This document shows, piece after piece, positions 8,021 through 15,147 of a DNA stretch of 64,000 nucleotides. Position 1 is the stretch's first letter. The number at the start of each line of letters is the position of its first letter. Source of the DNA: Archangium violaceum Cb vi76. GTDB taxonomy: Bacteria; Myxococcota; Myxococcia; Myxococcales; Myxococcaceae. The stretch lies in assembly GCF_000733295.1 (NCBI RefSeq), contig NZ_JPMI01000388.1, forward strand, positions 1 to 64,000, in the 5' to 3' direction. The notes under the pieces are model-generated. The model searched no databases and had not been told where the DNA came from. It was given only the letters and a program-made list of their open reading frames with translations. The position numbers and the translations under genes were made by a program.

Positions 8021-8475
8021 GGACGACGACGCGCATGCCGGGAGTGCTGGGGGTGCTGGCCCTGCTGGGGCTGTTCCTCCTGCCTGGGGCCGCACTCGCC
8101 CAGGAGCTGAAGCTCAAGGTGGAGGTCGAGGTGGTGCTCGTCTCCAACAAGGGCGACGAGGTGACTCCTCCCGAGCTGCAGAAGATGAAGGAGACGTTCC
8201 AGCGTCAGAACTTCAGCTACACCTCCTTCAAGCGCATGTCCCAGCAGTCCATCGAGGTGGGCAGCAAGGAGCCCACCGAGGTGAAGCTCCCCAACGGCGT
8301 CAACGCCTCGTTCCTGCTGCTGGGAATGAAGGACGGCTCCGCCAAGCTGCGCGTCACCATCCCCAATCAGTCCGCCGTGGAAGTGCAGCTGGGCCGCCAG
8401 GGCGCCGTCTACCAGCGCGCCGGCAATCACGTGGGAGGAGATCTCGTCCTCGTCCTCAACGTGCCCGCCAAATAG
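8017..8475 (+). CDS. Exported protein of the sigma/anti-sigma operon
   Basis: 152 residues with a signal peptide ending near residue 28 (LGLFLLPGAALAQ). The mature part has alternating beta-strand patterns (LKLKVEVEVVLVSN, SAKLRVTIPNQSAVEVQL) and resembles no family I can name. It overlaps the anti-sigma gene by four bases, so it is made with it and is likely the periplasmic partner of the system, either a sensor or an output. Conserved third genes of this kind occur in many ECF operons. Confidence 0.7.
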   Translation: MRTTTRMPGVLGVLALLGLFLLPGAALAQELKLKVEVEVVLVSNKGDEVTPPELQKMKETFQRQNFSYTSFKRMSQQSIEVGSKEPTEVKLPNGVNASFLLLGMKDGSAKLRVTIPNQSAVEVQLGRQGAVYQRAGNHVGGDLVLVLNVPAK

Positions 8476-8481
8476 TCCCCC

Positions 8482-9024
8482 TCACCAGCTGATGAGGTAG
8501 GTGCAGTCCATGCCGCCCTTCTGGCGGCACCCCAGCGGCGCGTGCTCCACGCGCACCCACATCGCGTCCTTCGGCCGGAAGCGCTCGCACAGCGCCTCGA
8601 TGATTCCGTGGTCGAAGTTGCACGGGTAGGGGTTGTCGCAGATCATCCGGCCCCCGTGCGGCGCCGTCTCGAAGCGGTAGCCGCCGATGTTGCCGCTCTG
8701 CTGGCCCCGGTGGTTCATCTGGTAGGCCACGTTCAGCGAGCCCAGGGCCTCCTCCAGGGTGCGGATCTCCGGCGGGAACTTCGCGTGCTCCGGAATCTTC
8801 CGGCCCACCGCCCGCATCGTCACCGGGCCAATCTTCTGCTCGATGCTCCCAATGGCCGTCAGCGCGTTGCGCATGGGGTACCACCCCTGCGGCTCCAGCT
8901 GCGGAATGCCGTTCTCCGCCAGGATCTTCATCGCCCTGGACTTGAGCAGCTCCATTCCTCCGACCATCGCCATGATGGACTGGCCCAACACCTGGACTTC
9001 GAGGGGAATGACGCGGTTGTTCAT
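8482..9024 (-). CDS. V4R-like / heme-NO-binding-fold protein (tentative)
   Basis: 180 residues starting at MNNRVIPLEVQVLG; the longer in-frame extension to 9165 is low-complexity and unlike coding sequence. The C-terminal half reads GGYRFETAPHGGRMICDNPYPCNFDHGIIEALCERF and ends with a Cys-x6-Asp-Cys pattern (GCRQKGGMDCTYLISW). A late Cys cluster after a beta strand and helix is the arrangement of V4R-domain proteins, which bind small ligands or metals. The N-terminal 60 residues are helical. Convergent with the sigma operon, separated by six bases. The fold assignment is tentative. Confidence 0.55.
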   Translation of the reverse strand: MNNRVIPLEVQVLGQSIMAMVGGMELLKSRAMKILAENGIPQLEPQGWYPMRNALTAIGSIEQKIGPVTMRAVGRKIPEHAKFPPEIRTLEEALGSLNVAYQMNHRGQQSGNIGGYRFETAPHGGRMICDNPYPCNFDHGIIEALCERFRPKDAMWVRVEHAPLGCRQKGGMDCTYLISW

Positions 9025-9273
9025 GCTGGCTGGCTCCCGGGGAGGACTGCGTCGGAAACGACTGGGACTTCGAGTAGACGCGATTCCAGGCGGGCAGGGC
9101 AGGGGGTTGTGCTCCCGGCGCCGCGCGCCCGTCGTCTTGTCGATAGAGGCGGTGGTTCCGGTCATTCGTTCCGGGGTGCTTCACCCCCCCTTCTGTAGAA
9201 ATGTCAGTCCCGGGTGGGGGGCTCGGGGCCCTCTCACCTTGTGGGAGCCAAGTGATTCCAGGGGGTTATGCGC

Positions 9274-9289
9274 GGGCACGCGGGTTGCT
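9274..9289 (+). promoter_or_regulatory. Candidate sigma54 (-24/-12) promoter
   Basis: GGGCAC, five bases, TTGCT matches the consensus TGGCAC-N5-TTGCA at nearly every position, with the invariant GG at 9275-9276 and GC at 9287-9288 in exact register. Transcription would begin near 9300, about 68 bases before the ATG of the small basic-protein gene at 9368. The rest of the 343-base gap between 9024 and 9368 shows no other clear signal. Confidence 0.5.
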
Positions 9290-9367
9290 CTAAGGGTTTC
9301 ACGTCGGGCGGCGGCGTGGGGCGTCGGCAACGAGACAGGCAACCCAGACTTGAGGGAAGGGCGATCC

Positions 9368-9601
9368 ATGGCGAAGACCCAGCGGGGTGGACAGGTGATG
9401 AAGGTGGCGCGTCGGGTGAAGGGGACGGCGGGGCGTGCGGTGGCGAAGGCGAGCCGGCCGGTGCGCAAGGTGCAGGTGACGCTGGGGGATTTGATCGCCG
9501 CGGCCTTCGATGTGGCGGGCGAGACGACGGCCGCCGTGAAGCTGGTGTCGTCGCGGGCCATGACCGAGGCGACGGGCAAGCAGATCGTCTTCGTGGGTTG
9601 A
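9368..9601 (+). CDS. Small basic protein of unknown function
   Basis: 77 residues from ATG 9368, preceded by GAGGGAAGG at good spacing. The first 35 residues are strongly basic (KTQRGGQVMKVARRVKG, KASRPVRKVQ), a nucleic-acid-binding type composition. The second half (TLGDLIAAAFDVAGETTAAVKLVSSRAM) looks helical. No family recognised. It stands alone behind a sigma54-like promoter, so expression is probably conditional. Confidence that it is a gene comes from the start signal and codon pattern. Confidence 0.6.
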   Translation: MAKTQRGGQVMKVARRVKGTAGRAVAKASRPVRKVQVTLGDLIAAAFDVAGETTAAVKLVSSRAMTEATGKQIVFVG

Positions 9602-9799
9602 GCGCGGGTTCGGGCAGCGGCCCGCGTCCAGGGGAGGGGCGGGTCGGGGAGTGGGGAGGGTGGGGCAAACCCCCCTCTGGACGCGGGCCGGGGCCCATTC
9701 ACACAGCATGACGGCAAACGGCTCGCCTGCTCGAATTCCGAGAGGGCGAGCCGTCCGCATGTTCGACGCGCTGTCAACGGCACGAGGCGGGAAGCGGGG

Positions 9800-9805
9800 T
9801 AGAGT
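9800..9805 (+). promoter_or_regulatory. -10-like element close to start codon of the beta-barrel gene
   Basis: TAGAGT, then GGCGCGCC (8 bases), then ATG. It has the same layout as the elements at 6674, 13327 and 20783. There is no ribosome-binding sequence between it and the ATG, which fits a leaderless transcript. Confidence 0.35.
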
Positions 9806-9813
9806 GGCGCGCC

Positions 9814-11148
9814 ATGATTGGTGCCCTCGTTCTTGCCTCCGTGCTCCATCAGGCCCCCAAGGCCTTCGTCGAGAATCCCCCCGCGCCCGCGGAAGAAGGC
9901 ATTCATTTCCAAGCGGCCCTCGAGGTGGGCGGACAGGCCCTGCCCTCGGGCGCGGGCGCCAACCAGATGGACGGCTTCGGTGTCGTCTTGCCGCGTCTGG
10001 GCGTGAAGGGCGGCGATGAGTTCGAATTCGAGCTGGGCGCGCCCCTGCGCCTGCGCGTGTTGGATCAAGAGCCGCGGCAGCTGGAGCAGGACTACGGCGG
10101 CCGGCTGCGGCGCCAGGACTGGGACGAGCGCAGCGACTTCGGGCAGATCCTGAGGAACCTGCGCATCGGCCGGGACGACGGGCACGTGCAGCTGCGCGCG
10201 GGCGCCTTCTCCACGTACTCGCTCGGCGCGGGCTGGCTGGTGAACCGCTACCACAACCGCATTTCACCGGACTACCACCCGGCGGGCGGCAACCTCGTGG
10301 CGTACCTCGGGCCCACGCGGGTGGAGCTCTTCGCGAGCGACGTGCTGGCGATGCGCCTCTTCGCCGCCGAGGTGCGGTTGGACCTGGGCCGCGTGCTGAG
10401 CGACCAGGACACGGCCTTCGATCGCTTCCTGCTGTCGGTGGACGCGGCGCATGACTTCGGCAAGGGAGGCGGCACGACGCCGGCGCTGTCCGCGGCGAGC
10501 ATCGGCTTCCAGGCGGGCGTGGTGAAGAACGAGAAGATGCAGCTGTGGCTGCAGGCGGCGGCGGGCGCGCGGGCCGACACGCTCATCGAGTCGATTCCGG
10601 ACTACGGCGCGGCCCTCGGCGTGGTGGTGCGCGGCCAGGCCAACGAAGCGGTGGACCTCACCGGCCGGCTGGAGGCGCGGCGCCAGGGCGGCCGCTTCCG
10701 CTTCGGCTTCTTCGGCGCGGGCTACGAGTTCTCGCGTTTCTCCGGCGTGGGCCTGAGCGAGCAGCCGCTCGCCGAGGAAGTGCTGCCGGGGACGTTCTCC
10801 GGCTACGGCGAGTTCGCGGTCTCGGTGATTCCGTTCGGCGGGCCGGAGGACCTGGAGCTGACGGCCAGCGCGTCCGGGGAATACTACGTGAGCACGGGCC
10901 GGGTGGACGCGGACGCGGTGCTCCAGGCGCACCTGCCGGGCGGCAAGACGATGGCCGAGCTGCGCGTCATCCTCACGGACCTCACCCTGCACCCGCGCTA
11001 CTCGGCGGCCGTCGAGGTGCGCCACCGCTTCCTGCCCGCGGTGTACGGGCTCGTCACGGCGGGCCGGGAGCACTTCCCGCAGGCCGAGGGCAACCTGCTC
11101 CACGGCTTCACGGCGGGCGTGGGCGTGGGCGTGGACTTCCAGCGCTGA
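9814..11148 (+). CDS. Predicted outer-membrane beta-barrel protein
   Basis: 444 residues. Signal-like N-terminus (MIGALVLASVLHQAPKAF), then long amphipathic strands of 9-12 residues alternating with turns throughout (GIHFQAALEVGGQAL, RVELFASDVLAMRLFAAEVRLDLG, FRFGFFGAGYEFSRF, AAVEVRHRFLPAVYGLVTAGR). It ends with GFTAGVGVGVDFQR; a terminal aromatic-x-Arg resembles barrel closing strands. About 16-18 strands are plausible. No known porin or transporter family was recognised. It is monocistronic, with a -10-like element eight bases before the ATG. Confidence 0.65.
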   Translation: MIGALVLASVLHQAPKAFVENPPAPAEEGIHFQAALEVGGQALPSGAGANQMDGFGVVLPRLGVKGGDEFEFELGAPLRLRVLDQEPRQLEQDYGGRLRRQDWDERSDFGQILRNLRIGRDDGHVQLRAGAFSTYSLGAGWLVNRYHNRISPDYHPAGGNLVAYLGPTRVELFASDVLAMRLFAAEVRLDLGRVLSDQDTAFDRFLLSVDAAHDFGKGGGTTPALSAASIGFQAGVVKNEKMQLWLQAAAGARADTLIESIPDYGAALGVVVRGQANEAVDLTGRLEARRQGGRFRFGFFGAGYEFSRFSGVGLSEQPLAEEVLPGTFSGYGEFAVSVIPFGGPEDLELTASASGEYYVSTGRVDADAVLQAHLPGGKTMAELRVILTDLTLHPRYSAAVEVRHRFLPAVYGLVTAGREHFPQAEGNLLHGFTAGVGVGVDFQR

Positions 11149-11187
11149 GGCCGTTACGGGAGTCCGAGGCGTGGGGAGGCGCGTCCC

Positions 11188-11391
11188 ATGCAGGCTCCCG
11201 AGCTGCTAGGAACTGGTGGTCGTCTCCAGGTGGTGCTCCCCCTGAAGCACGACGAGGCCACGGGGCATCCGCTCATGCGCTCCTTCGAGCCCGGCGAGCA
11301 CTGGGGCTGGTGCTACGTGGACGCCCTGGAGATCGATCCCAGGCCGCCACCTCCGGTGGAGCCCGCGCGGCCGTCGGTCCACGCGTCCTGA
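11188..11391 (+). pseudogene. Remnant of a UBP-type zinc-finger protein
   Basis: The 67-residue frame contains HDEATGHPLMRSFEPGEHWG followed by WCYVD, which is the exact C-terminal signature of the UBP-type zinc finger (normally His-x3-TGHP-x-RSFEPGE-W-WCYVDE). The Cys-rich first two thirds of the domain, with most zinc ligands, are absent. Upstream sequence in the other frames does not restore them. This is best read as the 3' end of a decayed gene between the beta-barrel gene and the membrane protein. A very short functional product cannot be excluded. Confidence 0.55.
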
Positions 11392-11459
11392 TGGGGGGCC
11401 GTGAACGCTTGCCCGCCTGCTGGACCCGGGCCCGGCTCCATTGGAAAGATGGACGCTGG

Positions 11460-13238
11460 ATGAGCATCCCGACGACGACCCCACCGGCGGTCCCCACTCC
11501 GCACTCGCGCTGGCGGGCCCTCGCCGCACATGGGGGCGCCGCCGCGTTGCTCCTCCTCGTGGTGCTCTACCTCTTCTTCGAGGTGCTCTCGGACCTGGCC
11601 TTCCAGAGCTGGGAGACCTTCTGGCTGTATCTGCGCGTCCAGCAATACGCCGTGGAGCTCGCCGCCGGGCACTTTCCTCCCCGGGTGTTCCCGGACGCCG
11701 TGGCGGGTGGCGGCTCGGCCTTCCCGTTCTTCCACCCACCGCTCGCGTACTGGCTGTCCGCCTTCCTGGGCCTGTCCCTCGGCGACATGGTGGTGGGCGT
11801 CAACGTGTCGTTCCTGCTGTCGGTGCTGCTCTCCGCGTGGGCCATGTACGGCATGGGCATGGCCCTCACCGGCAGACGGTGGCTCGCCCTCATGGCGGCG
11901 CTCCTCTACGTCTCCCTGCCGTACCGCTTCGTGAACGTGTTCGTCATCGGGGCGCTCGAGGAGTCCTGGACGTTCCTCTGGTACCCGCTCGTACTCACCG
12001 GGGCGTGGTGGACGCTGACGCGCCAGCGGCTGTCCTGGCTCCTTCCCCTCTCGGTGGCGGCGCTGCTGCTCACCCACGCGGTGATGGGCCTGTACTTCCT
12101 CGCCTTGTGCGCGCTGGGGCTGGGCGCCGTCGGCTTCCGGCTCGGCTGGCGCGAAGTGGGGCGCGTGGCCGCGGGAGGGCTCCTGGGGGGGGCCCTGACG
12201 CTCTGGCACTTCCTCCCCGCGCGGCTCGCCCTGGCGGACGTGTGGGCGGGCGTGCCGGAGGTGATGCGGAGCCTGCCCGACTTCGTCCACGGCCACCGCG
12301 TCCAGCCGTGGCAGTGGTTCGACGAGCACCCCAACCGGTGGAACGGCATCTCTTCCTTCTCCTTCGACAGCATGTGCTTCTCCCTGGGGGCGGGCCAGTG
12401 GGTGGTGCTCGCGCTGGCGGTGGGGGCCTATACCGTGGTGGCGAGGCGCGGCCTGGCGGTGGGAGACGCTCGGCTGAGCGTGCTCGCGAAGGGCCTGGCC
12501 GTGCTGTGGGCCGGCTGTCTCCTCTTCATGGTGGCCCCGCTCCCCTTCGTGAGCGTGCTGCCCACGGCGTTCAGCGCCATCCAGTTCCCCTGGCGCCTGC
12601 TGGGCGTGACGGCGTTCCTCTCGCTCGCCGCCGCCGGGCTCTTCCTGGCCCGCGCCCCCATCAGCCCCCGACTGGGCGCCGTCATCACCGGTGCGACGGT
12701 GGTGCTCGCCCTGTCCATCCCGCCCTTCCAGCGCACCAACAGCCTGGTGGCGGATTGGGATGACGCGGCGATCAACCCGTGGACGCTGCGGCGCAATGGC
12801 TTCAGCGGGTACACGGCGAACGGGGAGTACCTGCCACGCCTCCACCCCATGGAGCAGTGGGTGGAGCGCGTGTCCTCTTCACCGGTGCTTGGCGGGGGCA
12901 TCCAGGTGCTCGGGGCGGAGCGGGACGGTTCGCGGTGGAGTGTGCGGGTGGATGCGCCCCAGGGCGGTCCGCTCGTGCTGCCCGTGGTGGCCTATGACTT
13001 CTACCGCGCCACGGGGGACGGCGAGCGGACCCTGGAGACCTTCTCCGAGCAGGGCCTGCTCGGGGTGCGGCTGCTTCCCGGTCAGTACACCTTCACCGTG
13101 GAGCCCGGGACGACGCCCGCGGGATGGGTGGGCGCGGGACTGGGCGTGGCGGCGCTGGGCGGGGTGCTCCTCTTCGCCTCACGCCGACGGAGCCCCCGGC
13201 TCCTGGCCTTCACGGGCCGACGCGCTCCCCCGGCGTGA
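11460..13238 (+). CDS. Polytopic membrane protein, 6-pyruvoyl-tetrahydropterin-synthase-related/YfhO-like
   Basis: 592 residues from ATG 11460. About ten to twelve transmembrane helices occupy residues 20-420 (ALLLLVVLYLFFEVL, VVGVNVSFLLSVLLSAWAMY, LLLTHAVMGLYFLALCALG), with FFHPPLAYWLSA and LTHAVMGLYF in positions typical of GT-C-type glycosyltransferase relatives. A soluble periplasmic segment of about 150 residues follows, then a last helix (WVGAGLGVAALGGVLLFA). It resembles the bacterial membrane family called 6-pyruvoyl-tetrahydropterin-synthase-related, whose role in polysaccharide or lipid glycosylation is presumed. The substrate cannot be inferred. Confidence 0.65.
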   Translation: MSIPTTTPPAVPTPHSRWRALAAHGGAAALLLLVVLYLFFEVLSDLAFQSWETFWLYLRVQQYAVELAAGHFPPRVFPDAVAGGGSAFPFFHPPLAYWLSAFLGLSLGDMVVGVNVSFLLSVLLSAWAMYGMGMALTGRRWLALMAALLYVSLPYRFVNVFVIGALEESWTFLWYPLVLTGAWWTLTRQRLSWLLPLSVAALLLTHAVMGLYFLALCALGLGAVGFRLGWREVGRVAAGGLLGGALTLWHFLPARLALADVWAGVPEVMRSLPDFVHGHRVQPWQWFDEHPNRWNGISSFSFDSMCFSLGAGQWVVLALAVGAYTVVARRGLAVGDARLSVLAKGLAVLWAGCLLFMVAPLPFVSVLPTAFSAIQFPWRLLGVTAFLSLAAAGLFLARAPISPRLGAVITGATVVLALSIPPFQRTNSLVADWDDAAINPWTLRRNGFSGYTANGEYLPRLHPMEQWVERVSSSPVLGGGIQVLGAERDGSRWSVRVDAPQGGPLVLPVVAYDFYRATGDGERTLETFSEQGLLGVRLLPGQYTFTVEPGTTPAGWVGAGLGVAALGGVLLFASRRRSPRLLAFTGRRAPPA

Positions 13239-13273
13239 ACCCCGGCTCCTGGAGTGCGCAACGGACCCTCCAT

Positions 13274-13308
13274 CCCCTCTCCCTCTGGGAGCGGGTCGGG
13301 GTGAGGGT
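13274..13308 (+). repeat. REP-like palindromic repeat, copy 1
   Basis: CTCTCCCTCTGGGAGCGGG followed by TCGGGGTGAGGG, a short hairpin plus tail, 36 bases after the stop of the membrane-protein gene and in the same direction as it. It belongs with the copies at 43634, 49993, 51932 and 63268. Confidence 0.7.
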
Positions 13309-13326
13309 CTTCCGGACGCCGCCTGT

Positions 13327-13332
13327 TATGCT
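13327..13332 (+). promoter_or_regulatory. -10-like element close to start codon at 13342
   Basis: TATGCT, then GGGCGCATC (9 bases), then ATG. Same layout as the elements at 6674, 9800 and 20783; it lies 19 bases after REP copy 1. Confidence 0.35.
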
Positions 13333-13341
13333 GGGCGCATC

Positions 13342-13989
13342 ATGGACATGTCGGATTTGTTCTCGGGCGAGGTCATCGCTTTCTTCGCCATCATGGCGGT
13401 GGCCATCCCCTGGGTCTTCTGGAGCGCCAGGCACGACATGATGTTCGAGGAGAAACGGCAGGCCGCCTGGTCCAACATGGCTAGGCCGCTCGGGCTGACG
13501 TACGAGAGGGGCGGGACTCTCTCGGGAGCATTCGAGGGGTTGCCCGTGCGCATCTTCCGGGAGTCGGGCGGGAGCATGGGGCACACGAAGAGGAACGCGT
13601 CCGTGTACGTGGTGCGGGTGGAGGTGCCCGGAAAACTGCCCCGTGACTTCCTCGCCGCGCCGCGCAAGTGGACGTCGTTGTCCGAGCGGTTGGGCGTCCC
13701 CAACGTCTTCAAGGCGGAAGAGCCCGTGCTCGATGGGGCCTACATCTTCCAGTGCGGCGTGGTCCCGGCGGGCGAAAAGCTCCTCCAGGAGCCGGACGTC
13801 CAGCAGGCGCTCCGCGACCTCGTGAACCCCGAGAGCGTGAGCTTCGTGCAGGACAACCACGTGGGCCTCGCGTACGAGACCCCCGGCTTCGTGGAGGATG
13901 CCGGCAAGGTCCGGCGTCACCTGGAGTCGCTGGCGCGCGCGGCGAACGCGCTCGCGAAGGCCCAGGAGCGGCTCCAGCCCGCCGCCTGA
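13342..13989 (+). CDS. Membrane-anchored protein of unknown function
   Basis: 215 residues from ATG 13342. One N-terminal transmembrane helix (about residues 8-27, GEVIAFFAIMAVAIPWVFW), then a cytoplasmic-looking domain of about 185 residues (AWSNMARPLGLTYERGG, YVVRVEVPGKLPRDFLAAP, LEPDV-like acidic segments) ending in an Ala/Lys-rich helix. It resembles single-helix bacterial proteins of unknown function that carry a sensor-like soluble domain. No catalytic motif is visible. Convergent with the TrkA/cNMP gene, with 24 bases between the stops. Confidence 0.65.
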   Translation: MDMSDLFSGEVIAFFAIMAVAIPWVFWSARHDMMFEEKRQAAWSNMARPLGLTYERGGTLSGAFEGLPVRIFRESGGSMGHTKRNASVYVVRVEVPGKLPRDFLAAPRKWTSLSERLGVPNVFKAEEPVLDGAYIFQCGVVPAGEKLLQEPDVQQALRDLVNPESVSFVQDNHVGLAYETPGFVEDAGKVRRHLESLARAANALAKAQERLQPAA

Positions 13990-14013
13990 AGGGGCGGGCC
14001 CGGAGCTCCGTGC

Positions 14014-15147
14014 TCAGCGGCCGAACAGGCCCTTGCGCTTCTGGGGCGCCCGATCCTGCTGGGCCATCCTGGCCAGCCGCTGTCCGAGGATGCGGCTCAT
14101 CTCCAGCGCCACGGAGGGGTTGGCCATCACCATGCCCTGGAAGTCCTCGCGGCCCACGGCGGCCAGCTCGCACGCCGTGGAGGCCAGGGCGCTCGTGGCG
14201 CGCGGCTCTCCCGTGAGCAACGCAATCTCCCCGAAGAAGCCTCCCGGCTTCACCGTCTCCACCAGCCGGCCGCCCTCGGCCATCAGGTTCACCTCGCCGG
14301 AGACGACGACGTAGAACGACTCGCCCGCGTCGCCCTTCTTGAAGAGCGTCTCGCCGGCCTCCTTGCGCAGGTAGTCGGCGCCGCGCGCCACCGAGGCCAG
14401 CTGCTCGTCGTTGAGCGGCGTGAGGAAGTCCACCTTGCGCAGCATCTCCGTCAGCGGCGTGTCGCTCTGGCGCTGGGCCTGGGCGGTGAGGCAATCCACG
14501 GCGCGGGCCAGCTCGGCGCGGCGCGCCACGAGGATGATGGTGTGCCCCGCCCGCAGCACCGTGTTCCCGTCCGGCAGCGTGATGCGGCCCTCCGGGTCCA
14601 CCAGGCCGATGAACACGCACTCGCGCGGGAACTCGGGCAGGGCGCGCACCTGGGCCACCGTACGCCCGGCCACCAGCGCCTTCGGGCTCACCTCCAGCTC
14701 GAAGAGGATGGCCGTCCCCGCCGCCAGCGGCAGCGAGCCCGCCACCTGCGGGAAGTCGATGGCCGTGGTCATCTTCGCCACCACCACATCGGCCTCCGCC
14801 ACCAGCTCGCTCACCCCGGCCAGCCGGTAGGCCTGGCGGTAGCGGCTGTCCAGCATGCGCACCATGACGCGCGCCTTGCTCAGCGAGCGCACCAGCGTGG
14901 CGAAGGCCAGGTTCTCCGCGTCGCGCGCCAACACCCCCGCCGCGATGTCCGCCCCCGAGATGCCCGCGGCGTCCAGCACCGACGGATCATTCGCGTCCCC
15001 GCACACCGTCACCACGCCAATGTCCTCGAAGAGCCGGTTGCAGGTGCCCGGGTCCTTCTCCACCACCGTCACCTGGTGCTGCTCCGCCACCAGCCGCGCC
15101 GCCAGCGTCCCGCCCACCCGTCCGCCACCCGCGATGATGATCTTCAT
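14014..15147 (-). CDS. TrkA-N/TrkA-C ion-transport regulator with cyclic-nucleotide-binding domain
   Basis: 377 residues in three parts. Residues 1-120 form a Rossmann NAD-binding TrkA-N domain (IIIAGGGRVGGTLAARL, a second-strand acidic EKD, and CGDANDPSVL). Residues 140-220 are TrkA-C-like (LFELEVSPKALVAGRTVAQV, ITLPDGNTVLRAGHTIILVA). Residues 240-360 form a cNMP-binding domain (GETLFKKGDAGESFYVVVSG, GGFFGEIALLTGEPRATSAL). Its ATG overlaps the stop of the antiporter gene, so it is very probably the cytoplasmic gating or regulatory subunit of that transporter, responding to NAD(H) and a cyclic nucleotide. Confidence 0.88.
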   Translation of the reverse strand: MKIIIAGGGRVGGTLAARLVAEQHQVTVVEKDPGTCNRLFEDIGVVTVCGDANDPSVLDAAGISGADIAAGVLARDAENLAFATLVRSLSKARVMVRMLDSRYRQAYRLAGVSELVAEADVVVAKMTTAIDFPQVAGSLPLAAGTAILFELEVSPKALVAGRTVAQVRALPEFPRECVFIGLVDPEGRITLPDGNTVLRAGHTIILVARRAELARAVDCLTAQAQRQSDTPLTEMLRKVDFLTPLNDEQLASVARGADYLRKEAGETLFKKGDAGESFYVVVSGEVNLMAEGGRLVETVKPGGFFGEIALLTGEPRATSALASTACELAAVGREDFQGMVMANPSVALEMSRILGQRLARMAQQDRAPQKRKGLFGR

